64,000 nucleotides of DNA from Microbacterium murale (GTDB lineage: Bacteria > Actinomycetota > Actinomycetes > Actinomycetales > Microbacteriaceae): the NCBI RefSeq assembly GCF_014635185.1, contig NZ_BMCM01000004.1, forward strand, positions 343,048-407,047, written 5' to 3'. This document shows, piece after piece, positions 55,163-63,624 of this stretch. The position numbers and the translations under genes were made by a program. Numbering within the stretch: the stretch's first letter is position 1; each line of letters begins with the position of its first letter. The notes under the pieces are model-generated. The model worked only from the letters and a program-made list of their open reading frames with translations. It had not been told where the DNA came from and did no database searches.

Positions 55163-56164
55163 ATGAGCACGATCGCGGATGTCGCGGCGCGTGCAGGAGT
55201 TTCCAAGGCCACCGCCAGTCGCGCGTTGAGCGGACACGGATACGTCTCGGACAAGACCAGGGCATCGGTGTCGCTGGCCGCGCGCGAGCTCTCGTATGTC
55301 GCTCATTCCTCGGCGACCAGCCTCGCGACAGGGCGCACCCTGACGATCGGGGCAGTCGTGCCGACGATCGGTCGCTGGTACTTCTCGGAACTGCTGACCG
55401 GGGTGCAGGATGCGCTGCTCGCACACGACTACGACCTCGCGCTGTACTGCGTCCCCGACGGGTCCCCCGCCAGAGATCGTGTCTTCGATGTGGTACTTCC
55501 CCGCCGTCGGTTCGACGGCATCATCGCCGCTGGTGTCCAGCCGCGCAGTCACGAACTGGATCGTCTGGCCGGGCTCGAGCGCCCGCTCGTGAGCGTCGGC
55601 CCCTACCACGCGAGCACGAGCTCGGTGTCGATCGATGACGCCGCCGCCGCTCGCATCGCGACGGAGCATCTGATCGATCTCGGTCACACGACGATCGCGT
55701 TCATCGGCGCGGCCGACGACGCGCATGCCGGGTTCGGAGATACTCGCCGCCTGCACGGCTATCGCGAGGCGATGCGCGCCGCGGGCCTCAGCGGCCGCAT
55801 CAGTGTGAATCCATCGGCGAGCGACATGCCCAGCGGGTACCAGAGTGCGGTCGATCTGCTGGGCAACCGGCGGACTCGCCCCACGGCTGTGGTGGGGGTG
55901 AGCGATGAGACGGCGATCGGTGCGATCATCGCCGCGCGCCGGCTGGGCATCGCCGTGCCGACCGAACTGAGCGTCGTCGGCATCGATGACCATCAGCACG
56001 CCGAGATGTTCGCCCTCACGACCATTCGGCAGCAGCCTCGAGAGCAGGGGGCACAGGCGGTCGACCTCCTGCTGCGACAGCTGGAGCATCCCGGTGCCGA
56101 CATCGAGCACATCGTCGCGGCATCCGCCCTCGTCGTGCGCAACTCCTCGGCCGCGCCGCGCTGA
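55163..56164 (+). CDS. LacI family transcriptional regulator
   Basis: A 333-residue repressor. The N-terminal helix-turn-helix reads STIADVAARAGVSKATASRALSG, and the hinge helix region is SLAARELSYVAHSSATSLAT, although the usual Leu that intercalates DNA is not certain. The periplasmic-binding-like domain follows (TIGAVVPTIGRWYFSELLTG; HTTIAFIGAADD; AVVGVSDETAIGAIIAARRL; LSVVGIDDHQHAEMF). GAGGAGG lies 6-8 bases before the ATG. It is divergent from the sugar ABC importer and presumably represses it until an imported sugar binds. Confidence 0.94.
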   Translation: MSTIADVAARAGVSKATASRALSGHGYVSDKTRASVSLAARELSYVAHSSATSLATGRTLTIGAVVPTIGRWYFSELLTGVQDALLAHDYDLALYCVPDGSPARDRVFDVVLPRRRFDGIIAAGVQPRSHELDRLAGLERPLVSVGPYHASTSSVSIDDAAAARIATEHLIDLGHTTIAFIGAADDAHAGFGDTRRLHGYREAMRAAGLSGRISVNPSASDMPSGYQSAVDLLGNRRTRPTAVVGVSDETAIGAIIAARRLGIAVPTELSVVGIDDHQHAEMFALTTIRQQPREQGAQAVDLLLRQLEHPGADIEHIVAASALVVRNSSAAPR

Positions 56165-56179
56165 CTTCCCGTGACGCAC

Positions 56180-56209
56180 GAATGCCCCGGGCATCAGCCC
56201 GGGGCATTC
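56180..56209. terminator. Bidirectional terminator, lacI-type gene / rplL
   Basis: A perfect 13-bp stem (GAATGCCCCGGGC and complement) with the loop ATCA, between convergent genes. ATAAAAG follows on the plus side, giving CTTTTAT before the hairpin on the minus strand. Confidence 0.88.
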
Positions 56210-56229
56210 ATAAAAGCGTTGAGACGCTG

Positions 56230-56610
56230 TTACTTCAGAGTCACAGAAGCGCCGGCAGCCTCGAGAACGTCCTTGGCCTTCTCAGCGGCTTCCTTGTTGG
56301 CGCCCTCAAGAACGGCCTTCGGTGCACCGTCGACGACGGCCTTGGCCTCGCCGAGGCCGAGCGAGGTGAGCTCGCGGACGGCCTTGATGACCTGGATCTT
56401 CTTGTCGCCGGCAGCCTCGAGGATGACGTCGAAGGAATCCTTCTCCTCAACCTCTTCAGCAGCGCCTGCGCCAGCGGCACCAGCAGCGGCCGCGGGGGCA
56501 GCGGCGGTGACGTCGAACTTCTCCTCGAACGCCTTCACGAACTCGCTGAGCTCGACGAGGGTCAGGTCTGCAAACTGCTCGAGCAGCTGCTCAGTGGTGA
56601 GCTTCGCCAT
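56230..56610 (-). CDS. rplL: 50S ribosomal protein L7/L12
   Basis: The stalk protein that recruits translation factors. The 126-residue protein has the N-terminal dimerisation helix ([20 protein letters not shown]), an Ala-rich hinge (about residues 38-52), and the C-terminal factor-binding domain ([39 protein letters not shown]). AGGAG precedes the ATG. It follows rplJ by about 50 bases as usual. Confidence 0.98.
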   Translation of the reverse strand: MAKLTTEQLLEQFADLTLVELSEFVKAFEEKFDVTAAAPAAAAGAAGAGAAEEVEEKDSFDVILEAAGDKKIQVIKAVRELTSLGLGEAKAVVDGAPKAVLEGANKEAAEKAKDVLEAAGASVTLK

Positions 56611-56659
56611 GATGTATCTCCTAGATTGATGGGGTTTGTGGAAAGAGATCGCCGGTCGC

Positions 56660-57148
56660 TCACGCGGCCTGTGCGGTCTCCAGCTTTTCGCGAAGAGCAT
56701 CGATGGTGGCCGCAGCCTTCGCCATCGTCGCCTTCATCATGCCCGCAGCCTTCGCCAGCAGAACCTCACGGCTCTCGAGCGAGGCGTACATGTTGACCTC
56801 GTCGGCGGTGAGGGTGTTGCCCTCGAACACGCCGCCCTTGATCACGAGAAGCGGGTTGGCCTTGGCGAAATCACGAAGAGCCTTCGCAGTGGCGACGAAG
56901 TCACCATGAACGAATGCGACAGCAGACGGACCCTTGAGGTCGTCATCCAGCGCAGAGATGCCGGCCTTGTTGGCGGCGATCTTGGTCAGCGTGTTCTTCA
57001 CCACGGCGTACTCAGCGTCCTGACGGATGCTGTTACGCAGCTCCTTGAGCTGGGCAACCGTCAGACCGCGGTACTCGGTCAGCAGGACGGCGTTCGAGTT
57101 CTCGAATGACTTCGTGAGCTCGGCAACCGATGCATCCTTCTGCGCCAT
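56660..57148 (-). CDS. rplJ: 50S ribosomal protein L10
   Basis: Anchors L7/L12 dimers on the ribosome. The 162-residue protein begins [20 protein letters not shown], contains [20 protein letters not shown], and ends in the Ala-rich helix that binds L12. AAGGAG lies 6-7 bases before the ATG. The rplKA genes that often precede rplJ are not here; a leader region with its own promoter is. Confidence 0.98.
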   Translation of the reverse strand: MAQKDASVAELTKSFENSNAVLLTEYRGLTVAQLKELRNSIRQDAEYAVVKNTLTKIAANKAGISALDDDLKGPSAVAFVHGDFVATAKALRDFAKANPLLVIKGGVFEGNTLTADEVNMYASLESREVLLAKAAGMMKATMAKAAATIDALREKLETAQAA

Positions 57149-57220
57149 GGTCACTCCTTGGTGGGTACGAGATGCCGCACGGTGGTGGGGCATCGACCTC
57201 GACCACCCCACAAGCCAAAC

Positions 57221-57346
57221 AAAAAAGCTCCGGCGCAAGCGCACGGAGCTTTGAGAACTGTTCGTGACACCTGCGCGGGCCCCTGCTGAGCAGTGCTTCG
57301 ATCATGCTGCGCTTGCGCACATCACGACGACCGGCGGTCTTCGGTT
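57221..57346 (-). ncRNA. Putative ribosomal protein L10 leader with terminator
   Basis: The untranslated region before rplJ is about 200 bases long. It ends in a hairpin (57224-57252, AAAGCTCCG paired with CGGAGCTTT, followed by TTTTTTG on the minus strand), an intrinsic terminator placed before the coding region. Upstream lie GC-rich segments (GACCGCCGGTCGTCG, GCGCAGGTGTCACGAAC) compatible with an L10-binding kink-turn structure. Known L10 leaders feed back on rplJL expression in this way. A covariance search is needed to confirm. Confidence 0.65.
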
Positions 57347-57352
57347 GATCCA

Positions 57353-57381
57353 AGAATACGGCATCCCGGCCTGTCCCCCAA
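57353..57381 (-). promoter_or_regulatory. Candidate rplJL promoter (TTGGGG-17-TATTCT)
   Basis: TTGGGG (57381-57376) and TATTCT (57358-57353) have a 17-base spacer and lie about 205 bases before rplJ, upstream of the leader hairpin. Confidence 0.5.
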
Positions 57382-57398
57382 ATCGAGGGCTCCGCCGC

Positions 57399-59189
57399 TC
57401 AGTGACGGTCGGCGGCGCGGCCGGAGTGCCCGCCGAGCGCATCAGCCGCGCGGACCAGCGCGAGATGCGACAGCGCCTGCGGAGTGTTCCCGGCGTGCCT
57501 GGCTCCGTCGACGTCGTACTCCTCGGAGAGCAGGCCGAGATCGTTCGACAGGGCGACCAGACGCGCCATCAGAGCCTCGGCATCCCGTTCGCGCCCGCTC
57601 GCGGCGTACTGCTCGACGAGCCAGAAACTGCAAGCCAGGAATGGATGCTCGCCACCGGCGAGACCGTCGACTCCGGTCGTCGTGCGGTAGCGCATCAGCA
57701 GCCCGTCGCGGAGCAGCGTCTGCTCCATCTGCGCCACGGTGCGGATCATCCGTGGGTCATCCGCCGCGCAGTAACCGACCTGGGGCAGCACGAGCAGCGA
57801 CGCATCCACCTCGTCCGAACCGTAGTGCTGCACGAAGTATCCGTCCTCGTGCACTCCCCGCTCGTTGATCTCGGCGCGCAGCCGATCGCGCATCTCCTCC
57901 CAGGGTTCGGCGTCGCCGGCCATGGAGTGCTCGCGCACCGCACGGACGCCGCGATCGAGGGCCGCCCACATCATGACGCGGGAGTGGGTAAACCACTGCG
58001 GCTCACCGCGGATCTCCCAGATGCCGTTGTCCGGACGCTCCATTCCGGCGATGACGCGTTCGAGCAGGGCACGCTGCAGGGGCCAGGAGAACGAGGACTC
58101 CTCGAGCCCCGCGATCCGGGCTGCCTCGAGCGCGACGAGCACCTCGCCGATCACGTCGCCCTGGTACTGATCGACGGCGCCGTTGCCGATGCGCACGGGC
58201 GAGGCCCCTCGGTATCCGGGGAGCCCGACGAGCTCGCGCTCGGCGAGGTCGCGCTCCCCCGCGATGCCGTACATGATCTGCACTTCGGCCGGGTCGCCTG
58301 CGACCGCGCGCAGCAGCCACAGTCGCCAGTGCTGGGCCTCAGGAAGGAAGCCGTGGGTGATGAGCACTTCGAGCGTCAGCGCGGCATCGCGCAACCAGAC
58401 GTAGCGGTAGTCCCAGTTGCGCGAGCCCCCGAAGTCCTCCGGCAGCGACGTCGTCGCTGCCGCGACGATGCCGCCGGTATCCCGGTTCGTAAGGGCCCGC
58501 AGCACCAGCAACGAGCGCGCCACGATCTCGCGATGCGGTCCTTCATGCTCGATTCCGCTGGCCCATCCCTGCCACCAGGAGCGGGTTCGCGCCACCGCGT
58601 CTTCGATGTCCAGCGGATGGGGTGCGCTCTCGTGCGAGAGGAACCAGGTGAGGGTGAGCTCGCGCGTCTCGCCTTCCGATACCGTGACTCCGCCGGTGTG
58701 GACATGATCGGATGCGGAGAGCGCGACGCCACGGACGATCACGGCATCCGGCCCGGCCGTCGCACGGAGCGCCGGCGCGGTCTCGGTCCCCACCTGTCGA
58801 ACCCACGGCAGCGCCCTGGCGTAGTCGAAGTGCATCCGCAGCTCGGTGGTGAACTCGACGGTGCCGGTGATGCCGATCACTCGCCGGACCACGTCGGTGC
58901 GGTCCGCGCTCATCGGCATGAACTCGTGCACCTCGGCGACACCGGATGCGCTCTCCCAGCGGGTCACGAGGATGAAGGTGTCCGGAATGTAGTGCCGGCG
59001 CATCGTCGCCTCATCGTCGCTCGGCCGCAGTGTCCAGCATCCGTGCGTTGGGTCTCCCAGCAGCGCGCCGAAGATCGACGGGGCGTCGAAGCGCGGCAGG
59101 CAGAGCCAGTCGATGCTGCCGTCGCGGGAGACGAGAGCCGCCGTGCGGCAGTCGCTGAGCAGGGCGTAGTCTTCGATCGGAGATGGCAT
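57399..59189 (-). CDS. Glycoside hydrolase family 15 protein (glucoamylase/trehalase-like)
   Basis: A 596-residue cytoplasmic enzyme of the GH15 group, whose actinobacterial members include trehalases and glucoamylases. It begins MPSPIEDYALLSDCRTAALV, followed by SRDGSIDWLCLPRFDAPSIF, the N-terminal beta-sandwich. The (alpha/alpha)6 barrel shows SRNWDYRYVWLRDAALTLEV and GIWEIRGEPQWFTHSRVMMW with a candidate catalytic Glu. With no signal peptide it likely acts on intracellular trehalose or maltodextrin. The ATG at 59189 is chosen because the longer frame runs across the zwf start region. Confidence 0.9.
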   Translation of the reverse strand: MPSPIEDYALLSDCRTAALVSRDGSIDWLCLPRFDAPSIFGALLGDPTHGCWTLRPSDDEATMRRHYIPDTFILVTRWESASGVAEVHEFMPMSADRTDVVRRVIGITGTVEFTTELRMHFDYARALPWVRQVGTETAPALRATAGPDAVIVRGVALSASDHVHTGGVTVSEGETRELTLTWFLSHESAPHPLDIEDAVARTRSWWQGWASGIEHEGPHREIVARSLLVLRALTNRDTGGIVAAATTSLPEDFGGSRNWDYRYVWLRDAALTLEVLITHGFLPEAQHWRLWLLRAVAGDPAEVQIMYGIAGERDLAERELVGLPGYRGASPVRIGNGAVDQYQGDVIGEVLVALEAARIAGLEESSFSWPLQRALLERVIAGMERPDNGIWEIRGEPQWFTHSRVMMWAALDRGVRAVREHSMAGDAEPWEEMRDRLRAEINERGVHEDGYFVQHYGSDEVDASLLVLPQVGYCAADDPRMIRTVAQMEQTLLRDGLLMRYRTTTGVDGLAGGEHPFLACSFWLVEQYAASGRERDAEALMARLVALSNDLGLLSEEYDVDGARHAGNTPQALSHLALVRAADALGGHSGRAADRH

Positions 59190-59252
59190 CCGTCTGAGTC
59201 TGGCAGTGACGGCATCCGCGATCCAGACCTGTTGCGATCTCCCGGCGCCCAC

Positions 59253-59265
59253 TACGGTGGGCGGC
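59253..59265 (+). promoter_or_regulatory. Leaderless-type -10 (TACGGT, 7 nt before zwf ATG)
   Basis: TACGGT at 59253-59258, then seven bases including GGTGGGCGG, then ATG. A Shine-Dalgarno role of the G-rich spacer cannot be excluded. Confidence 0.45.
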
Positions 59266-60630
59266 ATGGCCGAGCACACCGCACTCATGATCTTCGGAGC
59301 ATCCGGCGACCTCACCTCCCGGCTGCTGCTGCCGGCGTTGGGCCAACTGCTGATGACCGAGCCGAAGCGCACCATTGAGCTGATCGGCGCCGGCATGGAC
59401 GATTGGACGGACGACAAGTGGCGCGACGCCGTGCAGATCGCGTTCACGTCATCGGATGCCGCGGATGCGATGACGCGGGTCGAGACCGAGTATCACCGCG
59501 CCGACATCACGTCTGCGGACGACCTGAAGACGCTTCTGGGCGAGAAGAAGGCACCGCTGGCGCTGTACTTCGCAGTGCCGCCATCCGTCGCGGCCGCGGC
59601 GTGCGATGCCATGGCATCGATCGATCTGCCGAAGGGCGTCGTACTGGCGCTCGAGAAGCCGTTCGGCGTGGATGAGGACAGCGCTCGCGCGCTCAATGAG
59701 CGCCTCGCTCTCCTCGTGCCCGAAAGCCAGGTTTTCCGCATCGATCACTTCCTCGGACGCTCCACCACCCTGAACCTGCTCGGCGTGCGTTTCGCGAACC
59801 GCGTGCTGGAGCCGCTGTGGTCGGCGACGGACATCGAATCGGTTTCGATCACGTACGACGAGTCCCTGGGCCTGGAGGGCCGTGCCGGATACTACGACCA
59901 CGCCGGGGCTTTCGTCGACATGATCCAGAGTCACCTTCTGCAGGTGCTGGCGGTGTTCGCGATGGAGGAGCCCGCGACGCTGGACGAGGTGGACTTCCGC
60001 GCCGCGACGGCTGCCGTGCTGAGGGCGACCTCGGTGTGGGATGACGACCCAGTGCGCTACTCCTACCGTGCGAGATACACCGCCGGCAGTGTCGAGGGAC
60101 GCACGTTCCCGTCATATGTGGATGAACCGGATGTCGATCCGACGCGGAACACCGAGACGCTGGGCGCCGCGACCTTCGAGGTGCGCAACGCCCGCTGGGC
60201 CGGTGTGCCGATCACGCTGCGCTCAGGCAAGGCCATCGGCGACCCATCCCGCGAGATCGTCGTGCGATTCCGTCCGGTCCGCCACGTGCCCGTCGGTCTC
60301 CGCGGCGACGCGGAGGGAGCCGTGCTGCGGTTCTCGCTCGGAACGGCAGAGATCTCTCTCGAGCTCAACGTCAACGGCGAAGCGGACCCGTTCGAGTTGG
60401 AGCGGACGACGATGTCGGCCGAGCTCGGACCTGGTGCCCTCAAGGCCTACGCCGAGGTGCTCTCCTGCATTCTCGACGCCGACCCCGTGCTCGCGGTGCG
60501 AGGGGACGCAGCTGAGGAGTGCTGGCGCATCGTTCAGCCGGTTCTCGATGCATGGAAAGCCGACGAGGTTCCGCTCGAGGAGTACGTCGTGGGGTCGCAT
60601 GGGCCCAAGGGCTGGCCGGCGGCCGACTGA
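59266..60630 (+). CDS. zwf: Glucose-6-phosphate 1-dehydrogenase
   Basis: First step of the oxidative pentose phosphate pathway, producing NADPH. The 454-residue protein has the NADP fold IFGASGDLTSRLLLPALG at residues 8-25, EKPFGVDEDSA, and the substrate-binding FRIDHFLGRSTTLNL near residue 165. It is about 50 residues shorter than typical Zwf and lacks adjacent opcA, tal or pgl genes, so it may be a second, divergent paralogue. It is divergent from the GH15 gene, whose product glucose would feed it after phosphorylation. Confidence 0.93.
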   Translation: MAEHTALMIFGASGDLTSRLLLPALGQLLMTEPKRTIELIGAGMDDWTDDKWRDAVQIAFTSSDAADAMTRVETEYHRADITSADDLKTLLGEKKAPLALYFAVPPSVAAAACDAMASIDLPKGVVLALEKPFGVDEDSARALNERLALLVPESQVFRIDHFLGRSTTLNLLGVRFANRVLEPLWSATDIESVSITYDESLGLEGRAGYYDHAGAFVDMIQSHLLQVLAVFAMEEPATLDEVDFRAATAAVLRATSVWDDDPVRYSYRARYTAGSVEGRTFPSYVDEPDVDPTRNTETLGAATFEVRNARWAGVPITLRSGKAIGDPSREIVVRFRPVRHVPVGLRGDAEGAVLRFSLGTAEISLELNVNGEADPFELERTTMSAELGPGALKAYAEVLSCILDADPVLAVRGDAAEECWRIVQPVLDAWKADEVPLEEYVVGSHGPKGWPAAD

Positions 60631-60647
60631 GCTCCGGATGCCGGAGC
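60631..60647 (+). terminator. Weak hairpin after zwf
   Basis: GCTCCGG-ATG-CCGGAGC forms a 7-bp stem starting at the base after the stop codon; there is no T tract. Confidence 0.35.
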
Positions 60648-60698
60648 CGGGCCTGCGGCAACCCGGCGCGGCTGGTCTCGCGCGTCCGTGCCCACAGG

Positions 60699-60710
60699 TA
60701 ATCTCGAATG
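60699..60710 (+). promoter_or_regulatory. Leaderless-type -10 (TAATCT, 6 nt before GTG)
   Basis: TAATCT at 60699-60704 lies six bases before the GTG at 60711 (three before the alternative ATG at 60708). Confidence 0.5.
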
Positions 60711-61391
60711 GTGACTCCCGAACTGCAGGCTCGTATCGTCGCGGACTCCCGTGACCGCGTCGCCTGGCTCAGGGCACGTACCCGAGGGATCACCGCCACT
60801 GACGTCGCCGGGCTCTCCGGAGACAAGTCGATCATCCGCGCCGCCGATGCGAAGCTCGGCGGCGGCGCGCACTTCGGCGGCAATGCGTACACCGATCATG
60901 GCCGTCGCCGGGAGCCGGAGATCGCCTCCTGGGTCGCCGGGACGCACGGCATCCATCCGTCGTCGGCGCTGTTCCGCGCCGAGACCGAGCATCGCCATCT
61001 CGCGACCCCTGACGGCATCGTCCAGGACAGTGACGGCCGCATCCTGCTCGCCGAGATCAAGACCACGAACAAGAACTGGCGCACGATCCCCCGCACTTAT
61101 CTGCGCCAGGTCTGGTGGCAGCAGCACGTGCTCGGCGCGGAGCGCACCCTGTTCGTCTGGGAAGAGCACGACAGCTTCCGCCCGATCCATGACGAGCCGC
61201 GTTGCGTGTGGATCGATCGCGACGATCGCGAGATCGGCCAGCTCGTCTCTCTCGCGACGCGCCTGATCGACGAGTTGTACCACCGCACCACAGGACAGCG
61301 TCCCCCCGAGACCGCCGTCACCGCAGCCTCCAGCCGTCGCGAATCGCTGCGCGAACGCGACGCGTTCCGAGCGCTCGCTCTCGCCGACTGA
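60711..61391 (+). CDS. YqaJ-like (lambda exonuclease-like) nuclease
   Basis: A 226-residue protein of the YqaJ/PD-(D/E)XK family. Family features are visible in order: RGITATDVAGLSGDKSI (N-terminal helix), GRRREPEIASWV with the first acidic residue, THGIHPSSALFRAETEHRHL, then TPDGIVQDSDGRILLAEIKT with the catalytic D...ExK, and QVWWQQHVLGAERTLFVWEE. Such nucleases usually belong to phage recombination modules, but no phage gene or single-strand annealing partner lies near. The GTG start at 60711 is favoured by the TAATCT spacing; ATG at 60708 is possible. Confidence 0.85.
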   Translation: MTPELQARIVADSRDRVAWLRARTRGITATDVAGLSGDKSIIRAADAKLGGGAHFGGNAYTDHGRRREPEIASWVAGTHGIHPSSALFRAETEHRHLATPDGIVQDSDGRILLAEIKTTNKNWRTIPRTYLRQVWWQQHVLGAERTLFVWEEHDSFRPIHDEPRCVWIDRDDREIGQLVSLATRLIDELYHRTTGQRPPETAVTAASSRRESLRERDAFRALALAD

Positions 61392-61415
61392 CCGGCTGCG
61401 AAACAGCGCCTTCCG

Positions 61416-62303
61416 TCAGTTCAGGACACGTGCGGCCTCTGCGATGACCTCCGTCGCGATCGCGTCGAGAAGCGACGATCGCAGGTTCCACTGCTGCCAG
61501 TACAGCGGCACGTGGATGGGGTCGCCGCCCAGCGGGATCGCGGCACCGGATGCCGCGGCATCCGTCGCCTGCGACCCTGGCAGCATGCCCCACCCGAGGC
61601 CGAGCAGGACGGCTTGGGCGTAGTCGTATGACGCGGGGACATAGTGTCGCGGGATGCCCTGCTCGTCCAGGCCGCGAGAACGCAGCCAGGAGTGCTGCAG
61701 CGTGTCCCGTCGGTCGAAGTCGACGAACGGCGCACGCTGCAGCGCGGCTTCGGTGGCCCCGTCAGGGAACCACCGCTTCACGAACGCGGGAGTCGCCATC
61801 GTCTCATAACGAAGCACGCCGAGAGGCGCGACCGTGCACCCGGCGACCGGAGACTGCTCCGACGTCACTGCTGCCATGACCTCCCCGGATTCCAGCAGGC
61901 GGGCGGTGAATGTCTGATCGTCCCGGTGCAGATCGAAGTCGATGTCGTGCTCCTCCGCCAGACGCGCGAGGGGCGCGAGGAACCAGGTGGCCATCGAGTC
62001 CGCATTGACCGCGAGGGGGATGCTCACACGGCCGCCGGCCGTGTCGAGCCCGAGCGCCGACAGGGCATCATGCTCGAGCAGGGCGATCTGGCGGGCCATT
62101 CGTATGACCGACTCGCCCGCGGCCGTCGCCCTTGCCGGTCGGCCCCGCACGATGAGCACCTGCCCGAGCTGCTGCTCAAGGCTCTTGAGCCGTTGGCTCA
62201 CTGCCGACGGGGTGATGTGCAGCGCACGAGCGGCCGCGTCGAGACTGCCCTCGTCCACGATCGCCGCGATGGTCGAGGCGAGCTCCGGAGAGATACCAGT
62301 CAT
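61416..62303 (-). CDS. lysG: LysR family regulator (LysG/ArgP type)
   Basis: A 295-residue regulator divergent from its likely target, the LysE exporter. The helix-turn-helix spans SLDAAARALHITPSAVSQRL; the effector domain contains LAVNADSMATWFLAPL, the ArgP/LysG hallmark, plus CTVAPLGVLRYETMATPAFV. It probably activates lysE when basic amino acids accumulate. I choose the second ATG (62303) since TAGCAT lies seven bases before it; the first ATG is three codons upstream. It is convergent with the YqaJ gene. Confidence 0.93.
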   Translation of the reverse strand: MTGISPELASTIAAIVDEGSLDAAARALHITPSAVSQRLKSLEQQLGQVLIVRGRPARATAAGESVIRMARQIALLEHDALSALGLDTAGGRVSIPLAVNADSMATWFLAPLARLAEEHDIDFDLHRDDQTFTARLLESGEVMAAVTSEQSPVAGCTVAPLGVLRYETMATPAFVKRWFPDGATEAALQRAPFVDFDRRDTLQHSWLRSRGLDEQGIPRHYVPASYDYAQAVLLGLGWGMLPGSQATDAAASGAAIPLGGDPIHVPLYWQQWNLRSSLLDAIATEVIAEAARVLN

Positions 62304-62316
62304 GTAAGCCATGCTA
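62304..62316 (-). promoter_or_regulatory. Leaderless-type -10 (TAGCAT, 7 nt before lysG ATG)
   Basis: TAGCAT at 62316-62311. It lies inside the inverted repeat GCCAT-GCTA-ATGGC (62308-62321), which could be an autoregulatory site. Confidence 0.5.
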
Positions 62317-62361
62317 ATGGCTCATAAGAATGCATAGCTGGTGCTAATGCGCCCTGCTCCC

Positions 62362-62373
62362 TAGCGTGAGAGA
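62362..62373 (+). promoter_or_regulatory. Leaderless-type -10 (TAGCGT, 6 nt before lysE GTG)
   Basis: TAGCGT at 62362-62367, GAGAGA, then GTG. The AT-rich stretch 62310-62350 between the two divergent genes is the expected LysG binding area. Confidence 0.55.
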
Positions 62374-62991
62374 GTGATCTCGTTCTTCGCCGGCCTCGGA
62401 CTCGGCCTCTCCCTCATCATCGCCATCGGCGCCCAGAACGTCTTCGTCCTCCGGCAGGGCATCCGACGCGAGCATGTGCTGGTCGTCGTCGTCATCTGTG
62501 CGCTGTCAGATGCGGTGCTCATCGCGGCGGGCGTCGCAGGGCTCGGCTTCCTGCTCGAGACGGTGCCATGGCTGGTCGATGCCGCGCGCGTTCTCGGCGC
62601 GGTGGTCTTGATCAGCTACGGGCTGCTCGCCGCCCGACGGGCATGGCTCGGAGGCGATCAATCGCTGAGCGTCGCGAACGCCGAGAAGCGGACAGGACGA
62701 CTGCCAGCCGTGATCGCGCTCGCCCTCGCCTTGACCTGGCTGAACCCGCACGTGTACCTGGACACCGTGTTGATGCTCGGGTCGATCGCTGCGACGCACG
62801 GCGAAGCGCGCTGGCTCTTCGCCGCGGGTGCGATGCTCGCGAGTGTTCTCTGGTTCACCGCGCTCGGCTACGGTGCACGCGGGCTCGCGCGCTGGCTGAA
62901 CACCCCGCGCGCGTGGCGGATCCTCGACGCGCTCATCGCGCTCATCATGATCGTGATCGCCATCAGCCTCGTGGTGCCGCTGTTCGAGTGA
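62374..62991 (+). CDS. lysE: LysE/ArgO family basic amino acid exporter
   Basis: A 205-residue membrane protein with six hydrophobic segments. The N-terminal helix FFAGLGLGLSLIIAIGAQNV and RQGIRREHVLVVVVICALSD are the LysE/ArgO signature, and LTWLNPHVYLDTVLMLGSI contains the conserved NPHVYLDT. It exports lysine and/or arginine; the divergent LysG-type regulator supports this. The start is GTG with TAGCGT at leaderless spacing. Export pairs with the lysC-asd biosynthetic genes elsewhere in the window, though they are not linked in one operon. Confidence 0.95.
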   Translation: MISFFAGLGLGLSLIIAIGAQNVFVLRQGIRREHVLVVVVICALSDAVLIAAGVAGLGFLLETVPWLVDAARVLGAVVLISYGLLAARRAWLGGDQSLSVANAEKRTGRLPAVIALALALTWLNPHVYLDTVLMLGSIAATHGEARWLFAAGAMLASVLWFTALGYGARGLARWLNTPRAWRILDALIALIMIVIAISLVVPLFE

Positions 62992-63017
62992 GGGTTTCGC
63001 ACCGCCGGGGAAAGTTC

Positions 63018-63023
63018 TAGACT
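63018..63023 (+). promoter_or_regulatory. Candidate -10 (TAGACT) of the RibD-like gene
   Basis: TAGACT lies 25 bases before the ATG at 63048, which has GAAGGAG as its ribosome binding site. Confidence 0.45.
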
Positions 63024-63047
63024 CCTGCCCGAAGCGAAGGAGACGAC

Positions 63048-63614
63048 ATGCAGACTCTGACGATCGACTTCATCTGCTCCCTCGACGGCTTCGGCTCCGC
63101 AGTGGGCTGGCCGGGATGGTGGGGGATGGAGAGCCCCGAGTACCTCGACTGGCTCGACGACGCCCCGGCAAAGGACGATCCGCTGCTGATGGGTGCGAAG
63201 ACCTATCGCGTGATGTCCGAGCTCACTGCGGGCGGGGAACCTGGAACCGATGTGCTCAACGGCATTCCCAAGTACGTCTTCTCGTCGTCGCTCGATGCAC
63301 CGCTCACCTGGGCGAACTCGACGCTCGTCGACACTGATGCTGTCGACTATGTCCGCCGACTGAAGGAGCAGTCGGATCGCCCGCTGCGTACGATCGGCAG
63401 TATCGCTCTGTGCCGCTCCTTGCTGAGCGCGGGACTCGTCGACCGCTACCGGGTCGTGATCTTCCCTGTGATCACGGGCGCGAGCGGACGCGACCGCATC
63501 TTCGACGGTTATCCGGACGTGACTCTCGAACTAGTCGAGGCTCGCACGTTCGATCACCGCACGCAGTTGCTCGAGTACATCCCGACCGTGGTGGACGGGC
63601 CGCCCGGTCGCTGA
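63048..63614 (+). CDS. Dihydrofolate reductase family protein (RibD C-terminal-like)
   Basis: A 188-residue NAD(P)H-dependent reductase-like protein. It begins TLTIDFICSLDGFGSAVGW, has LLMGAKTYRVM (substrate/cofactor loop) and KYVFSSSLDAPLTWANSTLV, and RTIGSIALCRSLLSAGLVDR, the glycine loop region and helix of the RibD C-terminal fold. Such stand-alone proteins are widespread in actinobacteria and their substrates are unknown. GAAGGAG lies 6-7 bases before the ATG. The IS element begins shortly after its stop. Confidence 0.88.
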   Translation: MQTLTIDFICSLDGFGSAVGWPGWWGMESPEYLDWLDDAPAKDDPLLMGAKTYRVMSELTAGGEPGTDVLNGIPKYVFSSSLDAPLTWANSTLVDTDAVDYVRRLKEQSDRPLRTIGSIALCRSLLSAGLVDRYRVVIFPVITGASGRDRIFDGYPDVTLELVEARTFDHRTQLLEYIPTVVDGPPGR

Positions 63615-63624
63615 GCGGGACTGC

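Noticed and set aside
60711-61391. YqaJ gene as evidence of a prophage
   Set aside because: No integrase, capsid, terminase or single-strand annealing gene lies nearby, and flanks are ordinary metabolic genes.
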